Positions 33,091 to 42,311 of a DNA stretch of 64,000 bases are shown piece by piece; within the stretch, counting starts at the first letter, position 1, and every line of letters begins with the position of its first letter. This DNA comes from JAJFKX01 sp965230265. GTDB taxonomy: Bacteria; Pseudomonadota; Gammaproteobacteria; Xanthomonadales; Wenzhouxiangellaceae. Below the pieces are notes generated by a model that was not told the DNA's origin, made no database searches, and saw only the letters and a program-made list of their open reading frames with translations. The position numbers were made by a program, and so were the translations under genes. The DNA lies in NCBI GenBank assembly GCA_965230265.1, contig OZ245999.1:2852001-2916000 (forward strand). The letters run 5' to 3'.

Positions 33091-35583
33091 CTAATCACAA
33101 TGCCAGCAGGTTTCATATACCTGATAGCTGCCAATTGGACTGCCAGGCGGTGTTGCAGGACTTGATACCTCTGCTGCGGCAGCCATTACAGGCCGCTCCA
33201 GGTATGCATTGATTCGACCCGCCAGCCAGGCAAACATGCTGTTATCAGCACCATCAGCCAACTGGTTTTCCAATGCACGCAGTTGCGCATTGGTCAATGC
33301 TTTCACCAGTGGCGACACTTCAGCCTGATCCAGGCCCATTAGTGCAAATACATATCGTGCCTGGATACTTTGAGCAATGGCTGTCTGGCGTTCTGAAGAA
33401 GTTGCTGCATTAAAAATAGTGTTCTCGATAGTATCGAGAACCTCCTGTAAACCCGGCAAGCTATTGTCACGGTAGTGAAATTGGACCAAGCGCTCGGCCC
33501 GCTGCGGGTTTAACAATGCGGCAAAGCTTAAATCAGCCGCCGTTTCTGCTGCTGCCAGCAAATCAAAGGCCGGACTGGCACGGCTACTCAAAGCCTCGTC
33601 ACCGATGTTGAACCAATAACTGTCATGCACAGGAGGCAATAAACTTAGAACTGATTCCGGCACATCCAGTGCCTGTGGGGCAAGTGTGTTCAACAATGCA
33701 TTCAAGGCACGCCGCTGATTCTGAGCATCTGCCAGTTGCACTGCTGTTGAACCATCGCCACGCAATCCATAGTTAAAGCGCATACCACCCAGGCTTTTAA
33801 CAGCTGCATTAATTTGATAGCGGTGATACAAATAAATCGGCGTCAGCACTTCACGTAGATCAGACATCCGGCTGCCAGCATCGACTTGATCAACATCAAA
33901 ATTCTGCAAAGCGATACGGCGTACGGCCATCGCGTTGTTGAGTTCCTCAATCGGGTCATTGCCGTTATCCCATACGGCAGCCTGTGGGTGTGCGGTGCTG
34001 ACCGAACGCGCATCACTGTCGGCCACATACAGCAAACCCTGTTCTCTGGCTTCGGCCACCAATGCGTTCAGCTCACTGGCTTCATCAACATCATCAGCGA
34101 ACTGGCCGTATAGCCATTGGGTGGTATGGATGTCCCAATCGCCAATACCAACATCATAGGCCTGTGAAAAGTCCAACTGGCCTGCGTCATCAACATGCAC
34201 CCATGGTGCCGGATAATCCATAACCGAGGCACGGTTATTCACTGAAGCAGCAAAATTATGCCCAAACCCCAGCGCATGTCCCATCTCGTGTGCAGCCAAT
34301 TGGCGAATACGCGCCAGCGCCAGTTGTACCGGATCATCCGCACTGCCGGTATCAGTCTGGCCGACACCCGCCAGGCCTTCAAAAATCATACGGTCCTGTC
34401 GTACCCGCTGTGAACCCAATATCACATGGCCTTTAATCATCTCACCGGTACGCGGATCGATAATTCCACCGCCATAAGACCAGCCCCGCGTTTGCCGGTG
34501 TACCCACTGCACCACGTTATAACGGATATCCAGAGGGTGCGCATCTGCAGGTAAAATCTCGACGCGATAGCCATTTTCAAAACCAGCTTCAGCAAAAGCC
34601 TCGCCCCACCAGGATGCACCTTCCTGCAATGCTGAGCGAATCGGTTCAGGCGCACCAGAATCGATATAAAACACAATCGGTTGTTTCACCGGACTATCCG
34701 GATTATTGGCATCTTCACGCTGCAATCGATGCCGCATCACATAACCACCCAATACCGGTTCGGATAACGGCGCGGAATAATCATAAAAACCAAGCGCAAA
34801 AGTACCTGTGCGTGGATCAGACTTGCGGGTCTGATAGCCATCATCAGGCAAGCGGACAAAGGAATGATGTTGAACCAGGGTCACCGCATTGGGGTTGGCC
34901 GCAGTGGCATCCACTTCATTCCCGGGATTGCTGGAGGTAAAAGTCATAAAGGCATCTACTTCCACATTGTCAGGAAAGACCAGTACTGAGTCTGAATCTG
35001 CCATGGATAATCTGCCCGCTTGACTGAAACCTGCATCGCCTTCTTCCAATGCCCCCTCCAGACCAAGCAGATCGGTGGTCAATAAGCCATTCAGCTCAAT
35101 TAACAGCCGCCCATCATGATGGGTGGCAATCACATCTGTCGACCAGATAAATGAATTGGCAAACGATGAACGAATCGCCTGGCGTTCGAGCAGGTTATCG
35201 GTACTGGCACGGTATTTATGATTCTCCACTTCGGCAATAATGCGATCACCCAGTTGCCGAAAGCGGATTAACTGACCAGAATTACCCCAACCACGATCCA
35301 GTCCCAAAGGATTGGAACCCAAGCCAGCCGTTAAGCGAAGCGCATGGATAAATCGCAATGACATACCCTGGGCATCTGGTGCCGGCAACAAAGCCAATAT
35401 TTTGCCTTCCGAATTATCCACATACAGATCGAAAAAACCGGATGCATGTTGCAAACCATCGATAGCATCAGCAAATGATTCGGTTTTATTGCTTTTAACA
35501 GCAGTATCATTTTCCGCTGGGTTTGACGCTTGTTGCGTGCAGGCAACACATAAAACGATTATTAACAAAATCAGATAACGCAT
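33091..35583 (-). CDS. DUF5117-type zinc metalloprotease, probable lipoprotein
   Basis: The 830-residue product begins with a lipoprotein-like signal (LLIIVLCVAC, Cys15; the -3 residue is Cys, which is unusual). The N-terminal part (about 40-260) matches the DUF5118/DUF5117 β-rich region, and the metzincin-like motif HEMGHALGFGH gives zinc ligands His432, His436 and His442 with Glu433. A helical C-terminal domain follows, with paired CWHCD at the very end, a possible disulfide or metal site. It is the first gene of the peptidase series. Such proteins degrade or process extracellular proteins; targets are unknown. Confidence 0.88.
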   Translation of the reverse strand: MRYLILLIIVLCVACTQQASNPAENDTAVKSNKTESFADAIDGLQHASGFFDLYVDNSEGKILALLPAPDAQGMSLRFIHALRLTAGLGSNPLGLDRGWGNSGQLIRFRQLGDRIIAEVENHKYRASTDNLLERQAIRSSFANSFIWSTDVIATHHDGRLLIELNGLLTTDLLGLEGALEEGDAGFSQAGRLSMADSDSVLVFPDNVEVDAFMTFTSSNPGNEVDATAANPNAVTLVQHHSFVRLPDDGYQTRKSDPRTGTFALGFYDYSAPLSEPVLGGYVMRHRLQREDANNPDSPVKQPIVFYIDSGAPEPIRSALQEGASWWGEAFAEAGFENGYRVEILPADAHPLDIRYNVVQWVHRQTRGWSYGGGIIDPRTGEMIKGHVILGSQRVRQDRMIFEGLAGVGQTDTGSADDPVQLALARIRQLAAHEMGHALGFGHNFAASVNNRASVMDYPAPWVHVDDAGQLDFSQAYDVGIGDWDIHTTQWLYGQFADDVDEASELNALVAEAREQGLLYVADSDARSVSTAHPQAAVWDNGNDPIEELNNAMAVRRIALQNFDVDQVDAGSRMSDLREVLTPIYLYHRYQINAAVKSLGGMRFNYGLRGDGSTAVQLADAQNQRRALNALLNTLAPQALDVPESVLSLLPPVHDSYWFNIGDEALSSRASPAFDLLAAAETAADLSFAALLNPQRAERLVQFHYRDNSLPGLQEVLDTIENTIFNAATSSERQTAIAQSIQARYVFALMGLDQAEVSPLVKALTNAQLRALENQLADGADNSMFAWLAGRINAYLERPVMAAAAEVSSPATPPGSPIGSYQVYETCWHCD

Positions 35584-35626
35584 GCAGGAAATCCTTTGCA
35601 GATCAAGAACAGGTTAATGTAGAGGT

Positions 35627-35653
35627 TAATGCCGCTACAGTGCAACGGCATTA
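35627..35653 (-). terminator. Hairpin after the DoxX-like gene
   Basis: TAATGCCG (35627-35634) and CGGCATTA (35646-35653) pair perfectly with an 11-base loop. No T-tract follows on either strand. Confidence 0.4.
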
Positions 35654-35677
35654 GCAAGATCATCGACCCGATGAAAT

Positions 35678-36079
35678 CTACCCGATGGTAAATTTGGTAT
35701 CCAGATCGCGCAGGCTAAACAGTGCCCAGCACGCGGCCAACATCGGAAGGGCAGCAAAAAACAGCAGGTTTACGCCTGTGAATGGGTCCAGCAGTTTTGC
35801 CCAGGTAGAAACGGTAGACACAGTATGAAAAAGCAGCACCAGCCCATAAGTGAGCGTTTTTTTAATACCCAGCAAAAAGCCTATCAGAATCAACATTTCC
35901 AACACACCAATAATCAGGAATGTCGTTGCACTGAATTCACCCAAAAAGTAAAACGCCTTATACACAGCAGCGGCATGGTCTGGATTGATGAACTTATCAA
36001 TTGTCCACATGAACATAACGATAAATACGCCCAGACGTAAACAAAACAACGCATTGGCAATACGATTGGAATTTTCCAT
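35678..36079 (-). CDS. DoxX-like small membrane protein
   Basis: The 133-residue product has four predicted membrane helices (about 9-27, 43-64, 70-90 and 98-122) and ends with a short cytoplasmic tail. The pattern ALFCLRLGVFIVMFMWTIDKFINPDHAAAVYKAFY is typical of DoxX/DoxD-type inner-membrane proteins, often linked to redox or thiol stress. I chose ATG 36079, preceded by GGGAGA; the frame is open to 36148 without homology. It stands alone. The function is not established. Confidence 0.8.
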   Translation of the reverse strand: MENSNRIANALFCLRLGVFIVMFMWTIDKFINPDHAAAVYKAFYFLGEFSATTFLIIGVLEMLILIGFLLGIKKTLTYGLVLLFHTVSTVSTWAKLLDPFTGVNLLFFAALPMLAACWALFSLRDLDTKFTIG

Positions 36080-36275
36080 AAATATCTCCCGATGAGGTGG
36101 TTTCCAGATTTCCCCCGGGCACATGATAGCAAACCCACTGGCCATCACCCGTTGTCAACAAACCAAGCCTTAAGTCAGCCCCCGCCTATCAAATTATCTG
36201 GTGTATGATTCTCTCTTGATTACCGGGTTATCCCACTTTTACTGATTAGCAACTGACAATCATCAAAGGCAGCAT

Positions 36276-37487
36276 ATGGTCACTATCGGTACCCCACTTT
36301 CTCCATCCGCAACCCGTGTCATGTTATTGGGCGCCGGTGAACTGGGTAAGGAAGTCATTATTGAACTACAACGGCTTGGCGTAGAAACCATTGCTGTCGA
36401 TCGTTACCCCAATGCGCCGGGCCACCAAGTTGCTCATCGCTGGCACGCCATTGATATGAGCGACCCGCAGCAGCTAAAAGAAATCATTGAAAAAGAACAG
36501 CCACATTGGATTGTGCCGGAAATTGAAGCGATCGCTACTGACGTTCTCGCTGAAATAGAAAATCAAGGCAAAGCACAAATCATCCCCAATGCCCGGGCGG
36601 TGCAATTGACCATGAACCGTGAAGGCATCCGTCGCCTGGCTGCTGAGCAATTACAGATACCTACCTCGGCCTATGCATTTGCTGATTCTGCCGAGGAAAT
36701 TCATGCAGCTATCAACAATGGCATTGGTTATCCATGTCTGGTAAAGCCGGTGATGTCATCATCCGGCAAAGGTCAAAGCATGATCCAGGATAAAAATGAC
36801 ATTCACACGGCCTGGGACTATGCGCAATCAGGTGGTCGGGTTAGCGGCAATCGTGTGATCGTTGAAGGGTTTGTTGAGTTTGACTATGAAATCACTTTAC
36901 TGACTGTACGGGCTAATAATGCAGCAGGGGATTTGCAGACCCATTTTTGTGAACCCATAGGGCACCGTCAACAAGCCGGTGATTATGTGGAATCCTGGCA
37001 GCCTCAGGCAATGAGTGAGTCTGCATTACAACGCTCCCAGGCCATCGCGCTGCAGATCAGCGATGCATTGGGTGGTCGTGGTTTGTTTGGCGTAGAGCTA
37101 TTTATTAAAGACGATCAGGTATGGTTTTCTGAAGTCAGCCCACGTCCACATGATACCGGTCTGGTTACCCTTGTGACGCAATCACAAAGCGAATTTGCAT
37201 TGCATGCACGCGCCCTTTTGGGCCTACCCATCGATACTCAACTGAATAACCCTGGCGCCAGTGCAGTTATCTACGGCGCTCTGGATAAGGAAGGTATTCG
37301 TTTTGAACATTTACAACAGGCAATGGGAGTGAGCGGCACAGATATTCGACTGTTTGGCAAGCCAGTGTCCTATAAAAAACGCCGCATGGGTGTTGCATTG
37401 GCCAAGGCAATGCATGATGAAAACCTTGAGCTTGTGCGTGAGCGAGCCCGTTTTGCTGCTGCTGCAGTTAAGACCAGTGCCGATTGA
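36276..37487 (+). CDS. purT: Formate-dependent phosphoribosylglycinamide formyltransferase PurT
   Basis: PurT makes formyl-GAR in purine synthesis from GAR, formate and ATP, bypassing folate-dependent PurN. The 403-residue product is the usual length. It has the N-terminal nucleotide-binding start VMLLGAGELGKEV, the GAR-binding VPEIEAIATD, and an ATP-grasp domain (about 120-320) with LVKPVMSSSGKGQS and WFSEVSPRPHDTGLVTL. It is a single gene with its own upstream region; no PurR box was seen. Confidence 0.95.
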   Translation: MVTIGTPLSPSATRVMLLGAGELGKEVIIELQRLGVETIAVDRYPNAPGHQVAHRWHAIDMSDPQQLKEIIEKEQPHWIVPEIEAIATDVLAEIENQGKAQIIPNARAVQLTMNREGIRRLAAEQLQIPTSAYAFADSAEEIHAAINNGIGYPCLVKPVMSSSGKGQSMIQDKNDIHTAWDYAQSGGRVSGNRVIVEGFVEFDYEITLLTVRANNAAGDLQTHFCEPIGHRQQAGDYVESWQPQAMSESALQRSQAIALQISDALGGRGLFGVELFIKDDQVWFSEVSPRPHDTGLVTLVTQSQSEFALHARALLGLPIDTQLNNPGASAVIYGALDKEGIRFEHLQQAMGVSGTDIRLFGKPVSYKKRRMGVALAKAMHDENLELVRERARFAAAAVKTSAD

Positions 37488-37787
37488 TATGACGCTGGTA
37501 ACAACATGTCAACCATGCCTCGGCAATAATCCTTTAAGGTTTATATACTCTGGAAGTCGATCGCTTTCTATATAGGTAAACTATCAGAATTATTATTTCT
37601 ATCAATTTCAAATATTGAAAAGATCAAGATACCATTAGCAGATAGAGCACATTAATTAACAATTATAAGTCTGAAGAAGTTAGAGCCTGCAAAATAGTTC
37701 GGCATTAATAAAATTCACAATCTGCCGCAGTGTAAGCACACTATTTTGCATAGAACAATTATAAGCACTAGAGGTTAAAATCTAAAA
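37488..37787. repeat. 300-bp AT-rich gap with paired inverted and direct repeats
   Basis: TGCAAAATAGT (37688-37698) and ACTATTTTGCA (37740-37750) are perfect 11-bp inverted repeats with a 41-base loop, inside which GGCA (37701-37704) can pair with TGCC (37722-37725). They lie between two direct copies of AACAATTATAAG (37657-37668 and 37754-37765), 97 bases apart. This could be a small structured RNA, a regulatory region or a miniature mobile element with flanking duplication. Confidence 0.5.
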
Positions 37788-38150
37788 GTGAGTAAACCAA
37801 AAAGTATTGACGAATACCTCAATATGGCGCCTTTGGATCAGCGTTCAGAACTGACTGAAATACGCCGCTTGATTGAGAAAAACCTCCCCAAAGCCACTGG
37901 CATTATCGGCCCTTCAGGGTTTCCGGTATATAACATCGGCAATCAATGGAAAGCAGGGTTTGCCTATAAACCTCAGGGCCCGATGATTTATATCATGGAA
38001 CCTGAACTACTAAATCGATACGAAGCCAAACTTAAAATGATACGTGCCGGAAAAACCAGTTTGCGCTATAGCTCTGCACGCAATTTGCCGATGGGTGAGC
38101 TGCGTCGATTGCTATCAGAAACACTGCAAACCATAAACGATGCAGCCTGA
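37788..38150 (+). CDS. DUF1801 family protein
   Basis: The 120-residue product starts at GTG 37788 after AGAGGT. It has the DUF1801 (YdhG-like) pattern: DEYLNMAPLDQRSELTEIRRLI, then GFPVYNIGNQWKAGFAYKPQGPMIYI and SLRYSSARNLPMGELRRLL. These small soluble α/β proteins have an unknown biochemical role; some are linked to iron or stress. No signal peptide. It stands alone after an unusual repeat-rich gap. Confidence 0.8.
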   Translation: MSKPKSIDEYLNMAPLDQRSELTEIRRLIEKNLPKATGIIGPSGFPVYNIGNQWKAGFAYKPQGPMIYIMEPELLNRYEAKLKMIRAGKTSLRYSSARNLPMGELRRLLSETLQTINDAA

Positions 38151-38253
38151 ATAATATTGGCTGATTGGGGCAAAGCATGTCTGCTTTAAGCAGGCTATTA
38201 CCATTGGATGGTCCGGTTCCTGCCGGCCAACTCCAGCTTATATGAGCAGATGA

Positions 38254-38670
38254 TTATTGGACGTAATAACCAATAACACGCCATTGCTGGTCTTCCAATA
38301 GCATGGTGATGCTTTCGACTGCCTGTTTTTTGTTGGTATAGTCAGCGGTAAATTCAAAAATTGCATAATCGCCTTTAGGTCCACCAGGCAAGTTCATTGC
38401 AGTTTCCGATAATGTCAATTCACGACTGATCAGCTGCCCCATCGATTGGCGACTGAATCTCATTGTCTGCTGCCAGTTGTCTACATCCACCCGCTGCCTG
38501 AAATAATCGCTGGTGGCCTCCAGGCTTTCATCAATTTTGTTTGCATCTACCAGCGCCAGCCATGCTTTTACTGCTTGTTCACTGCCTGCACTGGCCTGTT
38601 GCGCCGAGCTGTCGGTATAGGTTAAACCCAACAACAACATTAATCCCATTACTTGAGTCAAAAAGCGCAT
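38254..38670 (-). CDS. Exported DUF4019 protein
   Basis: The 138-residue product has a signal peptide (about 1-23) and a DUF4019-type fold: AVKAWLALVDANKIDESLEATSDYFR, then MRFSRQSMGQLISRELT and GDYAIFEFTADYTNKKQAVESITMLLEDQQWRVIGYYV. The α+β pattern resembles SnoaL-like cone folds. The function is unknown. It is 11 bases after the phosphopantetheinyl transferase gene on the same strand. Confidence 0.85.
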   Translation of the reverse strand: MRFLTQVMGLMLLLGLTYTDSSAQQASAGSEQAVKAWLALVDANKIDESLEATSDYFRQRVDVDNWQQTMRFSRQSMGQLISRELTLSETAMNLPGGPKGDYAIFEFTADYTNKKQAVESITMLLEDQQWRVIGYYVQ

Positions 38671-38681
38671 ACCTGTTCCTG

Positions 38682-39416
38682 TTATTGGTGATTAAGCCCT
38701 TTCAAATGCCAGGCTTTTATACTGTCAATCGACTGTGCACACGCCACCGCACCAAAAGTTCCGGATTCTGGTCTCAAACGAATTAGCTTCAGTTTATGCA
38801 GTGGGTCATCTGCCGGTGTATTCACTGCTGCTGCCAGCTGTGGTTGTGGCTCGCCGGGTATCACCACAAAACGATCCAAACCTGAAACAATACCACCGCC
38901 TGTGGCTTTAACCACTGCTTCTTTGCATGTCCACATGGTTAACCACTCATCGTGAAGTTTTTCGGTAGATACACTTTGCAAGTACTCATATTCGGAATGA
39001 TGAAAATAGCGCTTAGCCAGTTTCATTGGGCTTTTGATGTGCCGTTTTTCACTTTCCAGGTCCACTCCAACCGGATGCTGCGCGCACAAGCCTACCAACA
39101 AATAACCATCATGATGGCTCAAGCTAAAAAAAAGCGGTGGCTTGGATTCACCACCCCATTCGGCAATATAAGGCTTTCCAGAAGGCGTTTTCGCCAGCCT
39201 TATAGTATGCGCGGCACGGTCCAGATATGCTGCCAGCAGCAACCTTAAATAAAATCTCTGAATAAACCGTGTCGAACGTACAGACGATAGCTCATCAAGC
39301 CCGGGCATTGGCAGATTCTCGATAGGTAGCAGCCATAAATGCACATCGTTACCGGCCAACTGATGGCGGCCAAATGGCAAATGACTGGCTTCGAATATTA
39401 TGTTATTTGATTCCAC
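38682..39416 (-). CDS. Sfp-type 4'-phosphopantetheinyl transferase
   Basis: The 244-residue enzyme transfers phosphopantetheine from CoA to a serine of carrier proteins. The family motifs are VGVDLE (Asp119 and Glu121, Mg binding) and WTCKEAVVKATGGG (Glu and two Lys, about 162-175), with PSGKPY near 78-83. The length fits Sfp/EntD types rather than AcpS. No polyketide, peptide synthetase or carrier gene is in this window, so its client is elsewhere or is the fatty-acid carrier protein. It sits between a kinase-like gene and the DUF4019 gene. Confidence 0.9.
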   Translation of the reverse strand: MESNNIIFEASHLPFGRHQLAGNDVHLWLLPIENLPMPGLDELSSVRSTRFIQRFYLRLLLAAYLDRAAHTIRLAKTPSGKPYIAEWGGESKPPLFFSLSHHDGYLLVGLCAQHPVGVDLESEKRHIKSPMKLAKRYFHHSEYEYLQSVSTEKLHDEWLTMWTCKEAVVKATGGGIVSGLDRFVVIPGEPQPQLAAAVNTPADDPLHKLKLIRLRPESGTFGAVACAQSIDSIKAWHLKGLNHQ

Positions 39417-39443
39417 TGGTTTATGTCTAACAACTGATCGTCT

Positions 39444-40145
39444 TTATTTAATTCCAAGGATAGGACGCAACCAACGCCATAAACGTTCCGGCCAGGTGTA
39501 ATGTAAAGCCTGCAGGTCAGCACCTTGTACCTGATCATAACGTCCATGGTATTTATGTTTGATGATCGCGTTGTTATCCAATTTACAGATAAATTTAAAT
39601 AGCCGCTGATTCAGTGGGCGCCAGCCCGGCTTGCGTAACCAGGCAGTACCAAAATCCAATATGTATGGGTGTCCATCAGAACCTGCAAGTAAGTTTTCCT
39701 TACGCTTGAGGTCTCCATGTGCGATACCACGAGCATGCATTTGATCGACCAGAGTTGATAAAGCTTCAAACCACTTTGCGCGATCATCAAAGCTGGCCTG
39801 ACGGTAGGATGTACCCTCAATAAAACGGTAAATCAAAGTATCACGATCGGGCATACCAAGACATGCTGCAATACCATTGACTCCAGCCAATCGCTGATAA
39901 GCGCGATACTCTCGGCACAAGCTGCGCCGATGAACCTGGCGAACCAAACCGCGACCGGCGCAACGCTTAACCGCCAGATCCAGGTCATCTTGCTGATAAC
40001 GCCAGACGATACCTTGATTGCCTTTGGCCACTGGCTCTAACGCATGAGCCTTTACCTGTTGCAGCCATGCCTGGAATTTTGACGACGCAAACAAGGCTTG
40101 TAACTCATTTTCGGAAACAAATTGTGCTGCTGATCTGTGCTTCAT
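39444..40145 (-). CDS. Protein-kinase-fold enzyme, Kdo/WaaP-like
   Basis: The 233-residue product has the core of a small atypical kinase: a lysine in LAVKRCA (about 60), the catalytic loop IAHGDLKRKENLL (about 141-153) and DFGTAW (about 164-169). The compact size and HGDLKRKEN loop are like lipopolysaccharide core (Kdo or heptose) kinases of the WaaP type, though some resemble serine/threonine kinases. There is no membrane segment. I chose ATG 40145; an in-frame TTG start exists at 40166. It is 27 bases upstream of the phosphopantetheinyl transferase gene and divergent from the next gene. LPS or small-molecule phosphorylation is the best guess. Confidence 0.75.
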   Translation of the reverse strand: MKHRSAAQFVSENELQALFASSKFQAWLQQVKAHALEPVAKGNQGIVWRYQQDDLDLAVKRCAGRGLVRQVHRRSLCREYRAYQRLAGVNGIAACLGMPDRDTLIYRFIEGTSYRQASFDDRAKWFEALSTLVDQMHARGIAHGDLKRKENLLAGSDGHPYILDFGTAWLRKPGWRPLNQRLFKFICKLDNNAIIKHKYHGRYDQVQGADLQALHYTWPERLWRWLRPILGIK

Positions 40146-40190
40146 ATCTAAGTATGATAGCCTCAAACATTTGCCAAAATCAGGATGACT

Positions 40191-40814
40191 ATGCGGCTTC
40201 TACCCAAACTACTCTTTTTACTTGCGACCATTTTCACCACCGTGCTATTGCTGGCACAAAACAATGAAGCGGATAATTTACCAGACGCTCTCCCGGATAC
40301 AGCACCACAAGCACCCTCGGAAAGCTCACCAGAAAGCGCTCCTCAAGCACCAGAAAACCAGGCGATGACAGTGGAACACTTGGATACTCTACTGCATCAA
40401 TTGGACGAAAACCTGATTCAGGAAGGCCCAACATGGCAATTTGAATTTCGTGACCGTGTTTTGATTGTCGTGGCCGATGGCAATGCTGATCGCATGCGAA
40501 TCATGAGCCCGGTTACTGCATCGACAGGTCTGGATGCCGATGAGCTTTATCGGCTGATGCAAGCCAACTTTGATAGTGCACTTGATGCACGTTATGCGGT
40601 TGGACAAAACACCCTGTGGTCGGTATTCGTCCATCCACTCTCGCCACTGACCGAAAAGCAGTTGGCCAGTGCCATTTTTCAGGTCTACAACACCGCTGCC
40701 ACCTTCGGTACTATTTACAGCTCGGGTGAGTTTACTTTTGGTGGTGGGGACAGCAATGAAGAATTGCAGGAACTGCAAGAAGAGCTGGACAGATTATTGC
40801 GCCCGCGCACCTGA
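40191..40814 (+). CDS. Exported protein with chaperone-like C-terminal domain
   Basis: The 207-residue product has an N-terminal signal (about 1-22), a Pro/Ala/Glu/Ser linker (about 25-60), and a C-terminal α/β domain (about 62-180: HLDTLLHQLDENL, WQFEFRDRVLIVVADGNADRMRIM, LMQANFDSALDARYAV, SVFVHPLSPL) that resembles the YbjN/type III secretion chaperone fold. The end is an acidic coiled-coil-like segment. I do not know its role. It is divergent from the kinase gene. Confidence 0.65.
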   Translation: MRLLPKLLFLLATIFTTVLLLAQNNEADNLPDALPDTAPQAPSESSPESAPQAPENQAMTVEHLDTLLHQLDENLIQEGPTWQFEFRDRVLIVVADGNADRMRIMSPVTASTGLDADELYRLMQANFDSALDARYAVGQNTLWSVFVHPLSPLTEKQLASAIFQVYNTAATFGTIYSSGEFTFGGGDSNEELQELQEELDRLLRPRT

Positions 40815-40934
40815 CTTTTATTAACTTGCACCACCAACTTGCCGTATGACTTTTACCATAAAAATTTTGAATATTACTAAACCAGGTTCAATCATTGAAC
40901 ATCGTATTAGGCAACCTTTGATTGGGAGAACACC

Positions 40935-42308
40935 ATGATGCCCCGCATCCGTTATTGCAGCTTGCTGCTATGTACTGGTCTGCTGACCTCATTATTGAAC
41001 GTTGAGGTTGTGCATGCACAACCTGGAGATGCTTATCCATCCACCTACTCATCATTGGGTGGCCCTGCCGTGGTTATTCGTGATGCCAGTATTCTGACCG
41101 GTACTGGTGTACAGATGGATAACGCTGACATTGTGTTGCGTGATGGCAAAATTGTCGAGCTCGGCACAGACCTGGAAGTGGCTGATGATGTCATGGAAGT
41201 CAATGGGCAGGGTCGCTGGGTAACACCCGGCATCATCGACATTCACTCACATCTTGGTGTCTACCCCAGTCCGGGCACAGTGTCACATGCTGATGGCAAC
41301 GAAATTACCAGCCCTGCCACACCACAAGTATGGGCAGAGCATAGCGTATGGCCGCAAGACCCGGGGTTTGAGGCTGCACGTGCAGGTGGTATTACCAGCA
41401 TGCTGATATTACCAGGGTCAGCCAATTTGTTTGGTGGCCGAGCGGTGGCTTTGAAAAATGTCCCAGCCACCACTTATCAGGGGATGAAGTTTCCCGATGC
41501 TCCGCATGGCCTAAAGATGGCCTGCGGTGAAAACCCTAAACGGGTTTATGGCACCAAATCGATTGCGCCGATGACCCGTATGGGCAATGTTGCCGGTTAT
41601 CGAGCGCAATGGATTAAAGCCCAGGCCTATAAAAACAAATGGGACAACTATGATGGAGAGGGTGATGCACCTCAGCGAGACCTGGCTATGGAAACCCTGG
41701 CCGGCGTTCTAAGCGGTGATATACGAATCCACATGCACTGCTACCGCGCTGATGAAATGGCCACCGTACTGGACTTGGCCAAGGAGTTCGGCTATCAGGT
41801 CACCGCCTTTCATCATGCTGTAGAGGCTTATAAGATTGCCGATCTACTGGCAGAAAATGGTGTCTGCGGGGCGTTGTGGGCTGACTGGTGGGGGTTCAAA
41901 ATGGAAGCTTATGACGGCATCCAGGAAAACATCGCCCTGGTCGACCGTCCCGATGGTGGCTGTGCGATTGTGCATTCTGACTCTCAGGAAGGTATTCAAC
42001 GTCTGAATCAGGAAGCCGCCAAAGCCATGACCCGGGGTAACCGTGCCGGTATGGACATCACCCCGGCAGAAGCCATTCGCTGGATTACCGCAAACCCGGC
42101 CAAAGCCATGGGGATTGACCAGCAAACCGGCACACTGGAAGCAGGCAAGATGGCTGATGTGGTGCTATGGAGCGGCAACCCATTCAGTGTTTATACCAAG
42201 GCTGATCAAGTTTATGTCGATGGTGCATTGGTGTATGACCGCAGTGACTCCGAACACCAGGCCGTCTCAGATTTTATGCTGGGTCAACAACCAGCAGTGG
42301 GAGAATAA
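40935..42308 (+). CDS. Exported amidohydrolase, catalytically complete
   Basis: The 457-residue product has a signal peptide (about 1-28). Metal ligands His104 and His106 (IIDIHSHLG) follow TPG as in the amidohydrolase superfamily, with later histidines in HMHCYR and FHHAVEA and the catalytic Asp in VHSDSQEG. The C-terminal GTLEAGKMADVVLWSGNPF restores the composite β-domain. GGGAG precedes the ATG. The next gene, 3 bases downstream, encodes a related protein lacking the metal motif, so the two probably form one complex. Substrate unknown; imidazolonepropionase-like enzymes are the nearest named relatives. Confidence 0.88.
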   Translation: MMPRIRYCSLLLCTGLLTSLLNVEVVHAQPGDAYPSTYSSLGGPAVVIRDASILTGTGVQMDNADIVLRDGKIVELGTDLEVADDVMEVNGQGRWVTPGIIDIHSHLGVYPSPGTVSHADGNEITSPATPQVWAEHSVWPQDPGFEAARAGGITSMLILPGSANLFGGRAVALKNVPATTYQGMKFPDAPHGLKMACGENPKRVYGTKSIAPMTRMGNVAGYRAQWIKAQAYKNKWDNYDGEGDAPQRDLAMETLAGVLSGDIRIHMHCYRADEMATVLDLAKEFGYQVTAFHHAVEAYKIADLLAENGVCGALWADWWGFKMEAYDGIQENIALVDRPDGGCAIVHSDSQEGIQRLNQEAAKAMTRGNRAGMDITPAEAIRWITANPAKAMGIDQQTGTLEAGKMADVVLWSGNPFSVYTKADQVYVDGALVYDRSDSEHQAVSDFMLGQQPAVGE

Positions 42309-42311
42309 ATC

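Noticed and set aside
36150..36275. PurR operator before purT
   Set aside because: No sequence close to ACGCAAACGTTTGCGT was found.
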